The translations under genes and the position numbers were made by a program. A stretch of DNA of 64,000 nucleotides from contig NZ_CP044125.1 in the NCBI RefSeq assembly GCF_016864575.1, forward strand, positions 2,896,001 through 2,960,000, written 5' to 3'. The notes under the pieces were generated by a model, which was given only the letters and a program-made list of their open reading frames with translations, was not told the DNA's origin and searched no databases. Shown in pieces: positions 15,984 through 24,283 of this stretch. Within the stretch, counting starts at the first letter, position 1, and each line of letters starts with the position of its first letter. The stretch comes from Rhizobium sp. BG4. GTDB lineage: Bacteria; Pseudomonadota; Alphaproteobacteria; Rhizobiales; Rhizobiaceae.

Positions 15984-18796
15984 GCGTATTCGAAAAGACA
16001 CCGTCACAGCCGGAAGACGACCAGGAAATCATCGGCGAGTTTCCCTGCACGCAGACACAACTGCGCTGCTGGATCCTGAACCAGCTCAATCCCGGTAACC
16101 CCGGCCTGAACGTGGCGGTCCGCTGGGAGATCCGCGGAAACTTCAAGGCGGCAACGCTGGAAGCCGCCTTCCGCAAGATCATCCAGCGCCATGAGGTGCT
16201 GCGCACCAGGATCGTCGAGAAGGACGGCCGTCCCTATCAGCAGGTGGTCCAGAGCGTCGACTTCAAGATGCCGGTCATCGACCTGCGCAACATGACGCCG
16301 GAGACCCGCAAGAGCCGCGTGCCTTCGATCGGCGAGGAAACGGCGCGGGTGCCCTTCGATCTCGGCAAGGCCGGACTGTTCCGCGTCACTCTGCTGATGA
16401 TGGAAAACGATGTCGGCGTGCTCCTGATCACCGCGCATCAGAGCTGCTTCGACGGCTGGTCGATCCGCGTGCTCGGCCGCGAGCTCGGCGAGATCGCCGC
16501 TGCCATCGATGCCGGGCGCACACCCGACGTACCGGAACTGGCGCTTCAATATGGCGACTACGCGCTCTGGCAGGCCGAATATCTGGAAAGCTACGGTTTC
16601 GAGACCGAGAGCACCTTCTGGCGCGAGAAGCTGACCGATGTGCCCTATTTCGAAGTTCAGCCGGACCGCCCGCGCGGTCCGGTCAAGACCACCAATGCCG
16701 ACCTGATCTCGATCTTGCAGCCGATGGATTTCGGCGACAGGATCGATGCCGCCGCCCGCAAGGCGCGCGTCTCGCTCTACAGCTATGGTGCGGCCGTCAT
16801 CAGCGCCATGCTCCACCGGCTGACCGGCGACAAGTGCGTGCTGTTCGGCTCGAATGTCGCGGGACGCGAGGATACCGATCTCGAAAACCTGATCGGCGTC
16901 TTCATCAACACGCTGGTGCTGAAATACGACATCGGCGGCGATCCGACCTTTACCGAGCATGTGCATGCGGCAAACGAGATGCTGGAAGGCGTGCTCGCTC
17001 ATCAGCGCATGCCGTTCAACGAGCTGGTCGGGATGATCAATCCGCCGCGCGATCCGTCGCGCAATCCGCTGATCTCGGTCAATTTCAACCTGTCGAAGGC
17101 CTTCCTCGAAGACCGCCGTTATGGCGAGTTCGAACTGATCAGCGCGCCGTCGCAGTCGCCTGGCGTGATCTACGACCTGAGCTTCATGATGGTCGGCCGC
17201 CCGAGCGGCTGGCGCATGTCGATCGAGTACAATACCGACCTGTTCGACCGTGCGACGATCGAGACCTTCCTGCGCTACTGGAAGGAAACCTATGACGCGG
17301 TGCTTGCCGATCCGGAGGTTCACCTCTCGGCATTGACGGTGCCGCTGCGCGCCGGCTCGCCGGCGGAGGCCCGCCGTCTCGATCCTGGCAGTGTCGAGGG
17401 CGTGCTGCGTTCGCATCCGGCTGTCGGCGAAGCCGCGGTCATATCGGCCGGTGGCGAGACCGGCTCGGTTGCCTTCATCGTGCCGTCGCCGACCTGCGAC
17501 GAGGCGCTCGACCAGTTGCCTGCGCTGTTGATGCGCCATCTCGAAGCGCAGGTTCCGGCGGCGAAATTGCCGAAGGAAATCAGCGTCCTGATGCGGCTTC
17601 CGAAGACGGCTGACGGTTCGGTCGATCGCTCCGCGCTCCGCCTGCCGGCGAAGGCGCCTGCGGCACCGGTCGCTGCGGCAAAGCCTAAGAACACAGCTTC
17701 GTTGAAAGCCGATCCGGAGAAGATGGCGGCGGTTGCGGCGATCTGGAAGCAGGTGCTGAACGTGCCTTCCGTCGAGCCCGGCAGCGATTTCTTCGCGCTC
17801 GGTGGCCACTCGCTGCTGGCGCTGCGCATGCTCTCGGCGGTTCGCGAGAAATTCGAGGAGAAGCCCAATCTCGAGCTGCTCTTCCGCGAACCGACGCTGG
17901 AGCGCTTCACGGGCGCGGTGTTCGGTGTCTCCCAGGCGGCGCCCGCCAAGGCGGAACCGGTGGAAGCACCGGCCGTAGTCCCCGGCAATCCCTGGGAACT
18001 GATGACCTGCAAGCAGGGGAGCGGGGCCTCCGCGGTCTATACGCTGAACCACCCGTTCCTTTACTACAAGCTCGCTGGGGCGCTTCCCGAGAACACGCCC
18101 GTCTACAACGTCAACATGTTCAACGCGCGTCTCGACGATGCGCTTGCCGGCAAGTCCTTCGAGGAGATCGCCGCCCTGGCGATCGAGGCGATGGAAATCC
18201 CGCCGCAGGTGACCTCGGTTGCGATCGTCGGCCTCTGCGTCAATGGCATCCTCGCCTTCGAGATCGCCCGGCAGCTGCGCGAGGCGGGCAAGGAGGTGCA
18301 GTTCACCGCGATGATCGACGCCTGGGCACCGGGTTACTTCCGGGCGCAGCCGAAGCTGACGCAGAAGCGCTGGAACATGGAGCGGCGCGTCAAGCGGTCG
18401 ATCTACTTCACGCAGAAGGTGCTCGGCGGCCGCATGCGGCTGATCGATTATCTCAAGGAGTTCAACCTGACACTTGGCCTGCTGCGCTTCTTCGGTGTCC
18501 GCAAGGGCGAGTATTCGCCCGAGGAAGTCGCCAACGAAGCGGTAACCGGCCTGCTGGTCCGCGCCTCGCGGCAATACAAGCCGGCGCAGACGCAGGATCC
18601 ATCGATCGTCTTCCTGCGCAGCGAGGCGCATCACCCACGCGCCGCCAAGCTGCGCTTCGGCTGGGGGGATGCGGTCGCCAAGGATACGGCGGTCGTCAGC
18701 CTCAGCGGCTGGCATGAAGACTCGCTCGGCAGCGACGGCATCCGCGAGCTCGCCTCGGCGATCTCGAAGAAACTGGAATCCCAGAGCGCACAATGA
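15980..18796 (+). CDS. Terminal NRPS protein: C*-remnant A-PCP-thioesterase
   Basis: A 938-residue protein. The condensation-like domain (about 20-450) reads HQSCFDG: His153 is kept but the catalytic second His is Gln154. Only the C-terminal subdomain of an adenylation domain follows (about 470-557, ending in a degenerate A10 motif ADGSVDRSAL); the large ATP-binding N-subdomain is missing. The PCP is intact (LGGHSLL, Ser611). The thioesterase (about 675-935) has GLCVNG at the nucleophile elbow, so the nucleophile is Cys753, with Asp780 27 residues later, as in surfactin TE, and a candidate His912. The PCP must be loaded in trans or bypassed. The start overlaps the preceding stop (ATGA). It probably performs release or transfer of the assembled chain. 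Confidence 0.93.
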   Translation: MSVFEKTPSQPEDDQEIIGEFPCTQTQLRCWILNQLNPGNPGLNVAVRWEIRGNFKAATLEAAFRKIIQRHEVLRTRIVEKDGRPYQQVVQSVDFKMPVIDLRNMTPETRKSRVPSIGEETARVPFDLGKAGLFRVTLLMMENDVGVLLITAHQSCFDGWSIRVLGRELGEIAAAIDAGRTPDVPELALQYGDYALWQAEYLESYGFETESTFWREKLTDVPYFEVQPDRPRGPVKTTNADLISILQPMDFGDRIDAAARKARVSLYSYGAAVISAMLHRLTGDKCVLFGSNVAGREDTDLENLIGVFINTLVLKYDIGGDPTFTEHVHAANEMLEGVLAHQRMPFNELVGMINPPRDPSRNPLISVNFNLSKAFLEDRRYGEFELISAPSQSPGVIYDLSFMMVGRPSGWRMSIEYNTDLFDRATIETFLRYWKETYDAVLADPEVHLSALTVPLRAGSPAEARRLDPGSVEGVLRSHPAVGEAAVISAGGETGSVAFIVPSPTCDEALDQLPALLMRHLEAQVPAAKLPKEISVLMRLPKTADGSVDRSALRLPAKAPAAPVAAAKPKNTASLKADPEKMAAVAAIWKQVLNVPSVEPGSDFFALGGHSLLALRMLSAVREKFEEKPNLELLFREPTLERFTGAVFGVSQAAPAKAEPVEAPAVVPGNPWELMTCKQGSGASAVYTLNHPFLYYKLAGALPENTPVYNVNMFNARLDDALAGKSFEEIAALAIEAMEIPPQVTSVAIVGLCVNGILAFEIARQLREAGKEVQFTAMIDAWAPGYFRAQPKLTQKRWNMERRVKRSIYFTQKVLGGRMRLIDYLKEFNLTLGLLRFFGVRKGEYSPEEVANEAVTGLLVRASRQYKPAQTQDPSIVFLRSEAHHPRAAKLRFGWGDAVAKDTAVVSLSGWHEDSLGSDGIRELASAISKKLESQSAQ

Positions 18797-20418
18797 ACCG
18801 CAACCCGGTGATACGGAGCGACGACATGGAACAAGACAGACCGCTGAGGATCGGCGTTCTGGCCGGAACCAAGGATGCGCTGGAAAACTGGCAGCTGGCC
18901 ATCCTCGACCGGATCAAGGCCGACAAGCGCTTCGTGCTGGAAACGGTCATCGTCCATGACCGTCCGGAGGGCGAGGCGCGGGCCTCCAGGCTGTTCCGGC
19001 TGCAATGGCAGATCGAGAACCGCCTGCTTGCCCGCCAGCCGAAATACCTGCCAGGCACCTTCCAGGCGCAGGACCAGCGCTTCGACGTGATGCACGCGAT
19101 GGCCGACGAGGCGGCGCGGGGCAATTATGTCGCCAGGCTGGCGGCGGAGCTTGGCCTCGACCTGATCGTGCGGATGACGCCCGCCAGCCTGCCGGCATCG
19201 TTGGCGAACCTTCTGCCGCTCGGTGTCTGGTCGTTCAATTTCCTGGACGAGTGCTCGGCCGATGGCAGCTGGTTCGGCTACCGCGATCTGCTGACCAAGG
19301 CGCCGGCGACCGAGCTGGTGCTTTCGGCAGATCGAGGTGCCGCCGGCAAGGTGACGATCGCCGCCTGCAGCTTCAACATCAAGATTTCAGCCGCCCGCAA
19401 CACCGCCTTCATCAAGGAGCGGGCGGTGACGCTGCTGCTGCGCGAGCTGCGCAAGGCGGCGGCGGGCGAGCTTGCGACAGTGCCCGGCCGCCTGCGCAAT
19501 CCGGCGCCGCCGCCGAAGCTCTCCACCGTCATGCGCTATGGCACGGCACTCGGCCTGCATCTCTTCGAGCGTGCCGCTGCGGCCGCCGGGCGGCGCATGC
19601 ATCTGCGCGCTGCCGTCTGGACGCTCTATACCGGTCACGGCAAGATCGACGACTTCGATCCGTCGCAATCGATCGAGGTGCCGCCGACCAAGGACGACAT
19701 CAAGGCCGATCCCTTCCTCTTCGAGCACGAGGGCAATTGCTACCTGTTCTACGAGTCCTATTCGACCGGAGGGCACAAGGCACATATCTCCGTCGGCCGC
19801 TTCGAGGACGACCGGCTGGTGCCTGTTGGTATCGCGCTGAATTGCGAGCATCATCTCTCCTATCCCTATGTCTTCCGGGATGGCGACGACATCTTCATGA
19901 TGCCGGAGACGCATGCGACCAAGCGTGTCGAAATCTGGCGCTGCGTCGAGTTTCCGCTGAAATGGGAGCTTTACTCGACGGCGCTGGAAGGACGATCCGC
20001 GGCAGACAACATGCTCGTCCGGCATGGCGGCAAGTGGTGGCTGTTCAGCAATCTCTCCGACTATCACGCCTACGAGGATCACTGCAGCGAGCTCTATATC
20101 TACGAGGTCGACGGCCCGGATCTGAAGGGGCTGAAGCCGCACCGGCACAATCCCGTCGTGCTCGGCAGTGTCGCGGCGCGCAATGGCGGACGGATGTTCG
20201 AGCGCGACGGTCATCTCTACCGGCCCTCGCAGCGCAATACCAACGGCATCTACGGCTATGGTCTCAACATCATGGAGATCGACGAGCTGAGCCCGGAGGC
20301 CTATCGCGAGCGCTGCGTGCGCGTCATCACACCCGATTTCAAGACCGGGCTGCATGGCTGCCATCATTTCGATGAGGCCGGTGGGCGTTACATTCTCGAC
20401 GCGAGGCTGACGGCGTAA
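18793..20418 (+). CDS. Formyltransferase-like plus GINT1/GH43-like beta-propeller protein
   Basis: A 541-residue protein, last of the four coupled genes (start overlaps the preceding stop). Residues about 15-230 resemble a methionyl-tRNA/sugar formyltransferase fold (LRIGVLAGTKDALENWQLAIL), but the usual catalytic His/Asp segment is replaced by WSFNFLDECSADGSW, so formyl transfer is doubtful. Residues about 290-535 resemble the five-bladed GH43-like N-terminal domain of glucosamine inositolphosphorylceramide transferases (KADPFLFEHEGNCYLFYE, SYPYVFRDGDDIFMMPE). This two-part design is known from proteins in surface-glycan loci, without a settled reaction that I know of. Co-translation with the NRPS suggests it receives or modifies the assembly-line product. 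The 3' end overlaps the convergent phosphopantetheinyl transferase gene by 31 bases. Confidence 0.8.
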   Translation: MNRNPVIRSDDMEQDRPLRIGVLAGTKDALENWQLAILDRIKADKRFVLETVIVHDRPEGEARASRLFRLQWQIENRLLARQPKYLPGTFQAQDQRFDVMHAMADEAARGNYVARLAAELGLDLIVRMTPASLPASLANLLPLGVWSFNFLDECSADGSWFGYRDLLTKAPATELVLSADRGAAGKVTIAACSFNIKISAARNTAFIKERAVTLLLRELRKAAAGELATVPGRLRNPAPPPKLSTVMRYGTALGLHLFERAAAAAGRRMHLRAAVWTLYTGHGKIDDFDPSQSIEVPPTKDDIKADPFLFEHEGNCYLFYESYSTGGHKAHISVGRFEDDRLVPVGIALNCEHHLSYPYVFRDGDDIFMMPETHATKRVEIWRCVEFPLKWELYSTALEGRSAADNMLVRHGGKWWLFSNLSDYHAYEDHCSELYIYEVDGPDLKGLKPHRHNPVVLGSVAARNGGRMFERDGHLYRPSQRNTNGIYGYGLNIMEIDELSPEAYRERCVRVITPDFKTGLHGCHHFDEAGGRYILDARLTA

Positions 20419-21134
20419 GTCTCATCGAGACTACGCCAGCGCAGCTCCGGCGAGCCGCCGTGGGTGAAAACCGCTAGCGCGGCGGCGAAACCTGGCGCAG
20501 GTGTCAGGTTGAAGAGCTTCCAGTTTTCCGGACCTGAGGGATCGCATTCCAGCCGCTTGAGGAGAGGGGCGGGTTCCGTTCCGATCGAGACGTCGAAGGA
20601 TTGCAGCGGCAAAGAGAGCCCTTCGCCGTGCGCCTTGACGAAAGCCTCCTTGCGCGTCCAGCAGCGGAAGAAGCCGTCGAGATATTCGGCTTGCGGGAGG
20701 ACCGAGAGGTCGCGGCGTTCGGCATCCGAGAAGAAATAGCTGGCGACATCTTCCTTCAGCGGCGCCACCTGTTCGATATCCGCTCCGATCGTATAGCGGT
20801 CCGAAACCGCCAGCAGCGCTAGGCCGGCGCTGTGACTGAGGTTGAACTGAAGGTCCGTGGTATGGGCATCGTCGAGCGACGGCTTGCCGTAGCCGTTATA
20901 GGTGAAGCGGACATGGCCCGGGGCGACGTCAAGATAGTTTGCGAGGATTTCCCGCAGGCGGCCGCGGCCGGCGATGTAGCGGTTGCGGTCGGCATCGAAG
21001 ACGAAGCTGGCGGCTCGCGCCCACTCGTCTTCGCCGAGATGGGTTTCAAGGCTTCGCAGCTGATGCAGCGGCGGCTCGATATCGAACAGCCAGAGGTCGA
21101 TGATACCGTCGCTGCCGCCCGCGTCAGGTCGCAT
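20388..21134 (-). CDS. Sfp-type 4'-phosphopantetheinyl transferase
   Basis: A 248-residue protein that should convert the apo carrier domains of the adjacent PKS-NRPS proteins to holo form using CoA. Family signatures are GADIE (Mg-binding acidic motif), WTRKEAFVKAHGEG (the WxxKEA helix) and FNLSHSAGLALLAVS. The length is typical of the Sfp/HetI class. The ATG at 21134 overlaps the end of the aminotransferase gene by 11 bases; a longer in-frame start at 21182 would bury the start inside that gene and adds no conserved sequence. Having its own activating enzyme suggests the locus is functionally self-contained. Confidence 0.92.
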   Translation of the reverse strand: MRPDAGGSDGIIDLWLFDIEPPLHQLRSLETHLGEDEWARAASFVFDADRNRYIAGRGRLREILANYLDVAPGHVRFTYNGYGKPSLDDAHTTDLQFNLSHSAGLALLAVSDRYTIGADIEQVAPLKEDVASYFFSDAERRDLSVLPQAEYLDGFFRCWTRKEAFVKAHGEGLSLPLQSFDVSIGTEPAPLLKRLECDPSGPENWKLFNLTPAPGFAAALAVFTHGGSPELRWRSLDETYAVSLASRM

Positions 21135-22302
21135 AGGCGAGCTGTCCGCCGGCCGGGCGCTGCTGCACCATGCGCTTGGCAAGATGCGCCATCAGCATCA
21201 GCGGATAGTTTTCGCCGAGGCTGATGCGGCAGGTGCGTCTGAGGATATCGAGCGACTGGGTGCAGGTATCGCCGCCGTAATCGACGGCCTTGTCGGCCCA
21301 GTTATAAGGGTTCATGGCCGGGTGGGCGGTGCGCTTCTGCAGGACCGGCTGCCAGTTGGTGAAGACGTGGCGGCTGGAATCGTAGAGGCGGTAGACGCCG
21401 CGCTTGTGCTCGGCGGCGAAGCGCTTGGCATCGTCCTCGGTGTCGAAGATCACATGCAGGCCGGCGGCGGCGGCGATGTCATTATGCGGGCCGACGCGCA
21501 TCACGTCGCTATGCGAGAGGATCTCGGCCATCACGTCGTAGCGGCGGCGCATCTTGGCGATCATCGGGTCGAGCTTGCTCAGCTGGACGTTCAGCATTGC
21601 GCCCTGGATCTGGTTGGCCTTGAAGTTGACGCCGAGGATCGGCGGTTCCTTGATGAATTCGAGGTGGCCGCGGAAGAGCGCGCCGATATCGTGGAACATG
21701 CGGGCGCGGGCAAAGAGCGTGTGGTCGCCGGTCGCCAGCGCCCCGCCTTCGCCGATGTTGATGTTCTTGAACTGGTTGAAACTATAGGCCGAGGCATGGC
21801 CGAACGAGCCGGTGCGCTTGCCCTTGTAGGTCAGGCCGACGGCCTGGCAGGCGTCCTCGATGACAATGAGGTTGTGCTCCTTTGCGATGCGCATGATGGC
21901 GTCCATGTCGCAGACCATGTTCGACATGTGCACCGGGATGATCGCCTTGGTGCGCGGGGTGATCTTGCGCAGGATATCGGCCGGATCCATCGTCAGCGTG
22001 TGGTCGATATCGACGAGCACGGGAACGGCGCCGGCGGCGAGCGGTGCGGCTGCCGTGGCGATCCAGGTATAGGCGGGAACCAGCACTTCGTCGCCCGGGC
22101 CGATGCCGGCGGCGGCGACGGCCGAGATCAGCGCTGCCGTGCCGTTGCACATGGTCAGCGCATGGGCGACGCCGAATTTCTCGCAGAAATCCGTTTCGAA
22201 GCGCTTCAGAGGCCCTCCGGTGTCATCGCTGTAGCGGGCAAGCTTTCCGGACAGCATTACCGGCGCAAGCGCCAGCCATTCACGAACTCCGACACGGGCC
22301 AT
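21124..22302 (-). CDS. DegT/DnrJ/EryC1-type sugar aminotransferase
   Basis: A 392-residue PLP-dependent aminotransferase. Visible features are the cofactor-phosphate region CNGTAALISA, the EDACQAVG segment holding the PLP-contacting Asp, and the catalytic Lys in SFNQFKNINIGEGG. The family converts a keto group on a nucleotide-activated sugar to an amino group, or acts on related keto-cyclitols. In a polysaccharide locus the likely product is an NDP-amino-sugar. That amine could be the acceptor for the acyl group made by the adjacent NRPS (inference). It overlaps the phosphopantetheinyl transferase start and is transcribed divergently from the GMC oxidoreductase. Confidence 0.9.
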   Translation of the reverse strand: MARVGVREWLALAPVMLSGKLARYSDDTGGPLKRFETDFCEKFGVAHALTMCNGTAALISAVAAAGIGPGDEVLVPAYTWIATAAAPLAAGAVPVLVDIDHTLTMDPADILRKITPRTKAIIPVHMSNMVCDMDAIMRIAKEHNLIVIEDACQAVGLTYKGKRTGSFGHASAYSFNQFKNINIGEGGALATGDHTLFARARMFHDIGALFRGHLEFIKEPPILGVNFKANQIQGAMLNVQLSKLDPMIAKMRRRYDVMAEILSHSDVMRVGPHNDIAAAAGLHVIFDTEDDAKRFAAEHKRGVYRLYDSSRHVFTNWQPVLQKRTAHPAMNPYNWADKAVDYGGDTCTQSLDILRRTCRISLGENYPLMLMAHLAKRMVQQRPAGGQLAYAT

Positions 22303-22533
22303 TGGTCAAGTCTCCTGCGCTCCCAATCCGCGGCGCTCCTGCCGCGCGACGTCGAACCTTAAAACGGAGCGTCGGGCCGTTCAGCATATCCTTCCGGCTT
22401 AGGTGAGGGCGGTGTGGGGTGGCGGACTATCCGAAGTCGGTAGGCGATCTAATCGGCTGGACCTCATTGGACGATTTAGCCGCGTTTGCAGTCTTGCTAT
22501 CAAGGAAGGCAAGATATTGAAGGGGAAAAGGCT

Positions 22534-24231
22534 TTGAGCATTCTCGACCTCAGATCCATGCCTGTCCACACGCTGCTGCAGGCGGATGTCGCAATCATCG
22601 GCGCCGGGCCGGCAGGGCTGACCATCGCGCGCGAACTGTCACGCAAGGCCGACGTCCTCGTGCTCGACAGCGGCGGCCCTTCCTACGAGCCGGGACCGCA
22701 GGTTCTGAACGCGGTCGAGAATACCGGCGAGCCCTCCGGCGAGCGGCGTGCACCTGAGGGACGCGGCTATAATGGCAGCCTTTCCTGGCTGAACGACATC
22801 CCGGCCTTCGAGCTGCGCAACCGCATGCTCGGCGGCAGCACCCATACATGGGTCGGCAAATGCGCGGCTTTCGACGAGATGGATTTCGCGCTCAGGCCCT
22901 GGCTCAGGCTCTCCGGCTGGCCGTTCGAGCGCAGTGAGCTGATGCCGCATCTCGACCGTGCCGCCGAACTCCTCAATCTCGGCCCGAACGTCTATGACGC
23001 CGGGCTGCATGCGCTGCTCAGGACCGCGCCCGAGAAGCTCAATTTCGACGACCGGACGCTGCGCTATTTCTTCTGGCAGTTCAGCCACGAGCGGCAGAAG
23101 CGCGGCGAGCCGATGCGTTTTGCCAATGTGGCGCGCAGCCTGGCGCTATCAGGGACGAAATTCCTCACCAATGCCAATGTGACGGAGATCCGCGCCGAGC
23201 AGCGCGGACATCATTCGCTCTCGGTTGCCAGCCCCGAGGGCAATATGGCGACGGTCAGGACGAAGATGGTGGTGCTCTGCTGCGGCGGTGTCGAGAATGC
23301 CCGGCTGCTGCTCGCCTCCAACTCGATGTCCTCAGCCGGTCTCGGCAATGCGCGCGGTACGGTCGGGCGCTATCTCGCCGATCATCCGCGCACCACGCTG
23401 ATGCGATTCGGCAAGAGCAGCGATATCGATGCCGTCGCCCGGCACTTCAATTTCTACGGGTTGAAGCATGAGGGTGCGCCGCATTTCTATCTGCGCGGCC
23501 TGTCGCTCAGCCCGATGATCCAGGCGCGCGAGGGGCTGACCAATTGCGCCGCCTATCCGGTGCAGATCCATGCGGCCGACGATCCCTGGGCGGCGCTGAA
23601 GCGTCTGGCGAAGGGAGGGGGCAAGCGCGCGATCAGCGATCTCATGACGGTGCTCGGTTCACCGGGCATGCTGACCTCCGGCGCCTATCAGCGCCTCGTC
23701 AAGCTGCGTGGCCTGCCGCATCGCTCGGCGGAGCTGCGCTTCGACGTGATGGCCGAGCAGCAGTTGGATCCGGAGAGCCGGGTGACGCTGTCGGAGAAAC
23801 TCGACCGCTTCGGCAAGCCGATCGCCCGCGTCAACTGGAAGATCGGCGAGACCGAGATCGAAAGCATCGCCAGGCTGGCGCAGACGATATCGGCCGAGTT
23901 CCGCCGCCTCGGGCTCCCGGAACCTGAACTGGCTGACTGGATCGCCGCCGGCGACACGTCGGCTGCTGCCTTCATGGACATGGCGCACCCCTCCTGCACG
24001 ACGCGCATGGGCAGCGATCCCGCGACCAGCGTCGTCGATGGCAATTCGATGGTTCATGGGGTCGAGGGGCTCTATGTGGCCGGAAGCTCGGTCTTCCCGA
24101 CAGCCGGGCATGCGAACCCGACGCTGATGCTGGTGGCGCTGTCGATGCGGCTTGCCGACCACCTGCAGGAGCGTCTCGCCGAAGAGCGGCGTCCGCTGCC
24201 GGGCTCGCAGCCCTCGCGGCAGGTGAGCTAA
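22534..24231 (+). CDS. GMC-family FAD-dependent oxidoreductase
   Basis: A 565-residue flavoprotein. The dinucleotide motif is VAIIGAGPAGLTIARELS near residue 22. The GMC C-terminal region contains HPSCTTRMGSDPATSVVDG and the active-site His segment VFPTAGHANPTLM. It probably oxidises a sugar or alcohol group using oxygen or a quinone. The TTG at 22534 is chosen because GAAGGGG lies eight bases upstream; the ATG at 22558 has no ribosome-binding site and an upstream TTG at 22486 is remote. It might supply the keto substrate for the DegT aminotransferase divergent to it, but that is only positional inference. Confidence 0.88.
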   Translation: MSILDLRSMPVHTLLQADVAIIGAGPAGLTIARELSRKADVLVLDSGGPSYEPGPQVLNAVENTGEPSGERRAPEGRGYNGSLSWLNDIPAFELRNRMLGGSTHTWVGKCAAFDEMDFALRPWLRLSGWPFERSELMPHLDRAAELLNLGPNVYDAGLHALLRTAPEKLNFDDRTLRYFFWQFSHERQKRGEPMRFANVARSLALSGTKFLTNANVTEIRAEQRGHHSLSVASPEGNMATVRTKMVVLCCGGVENARLLLASNSMSSAGLGNARGTVGRYLADHPRTTLMRFGKSSDIDAVARHFNFYGLKHEGAPHFYLRGLSLSPMIQAREGLTNCAAYPVQIHAADDPWAALKRLAKGGGKRAISDLMTVLGSPGMLTSGAYQRLVKLRGLPHRSAELRFDVMAEQQLDPESRVTLSEKLDRFGKPIARVNWKIGETEIESIARLAQTISAEFRRLGLPEPELADWIAAGDTSAAAFMDMAHPSCTTRMGSDPATSVVDGNSMVHGVEGLYVAGSSVFPTAGHANPTLMLVALSMRLADHLQERLAEERRPLPGSQPSRQVS

Positions 24232-24260
24232 AAAAGCACCCGCCATCTTGCGATGGCGGG
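24230..24260 (-). terminator. Rho-independent terminator of the methyltransferase gene
   Basis: A 9-bp perfect stem (CCCGCCATC/GATGGCGGG, 24239-24247 with 24252-24260) has a 4-base loop. On the minus strand it is followed by TGCTTTTTT. It lies between the convergent stops of the GMC gene and the methyltransferase gene and points in the minus direction. Confidence 0.88.
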
Positions 24261-24283
24261 CTCAGTTCTCACCACTTACTCAG

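Noticed and set aside
22437..22460. Fourth copy of the GGTAG/CTA element between the DegT and GMC genes
   Set aside because: GGTAG and CTA are present, but the spacer is five bases rather than four and TCGGCTAG is absent. Too weak to list as a site.
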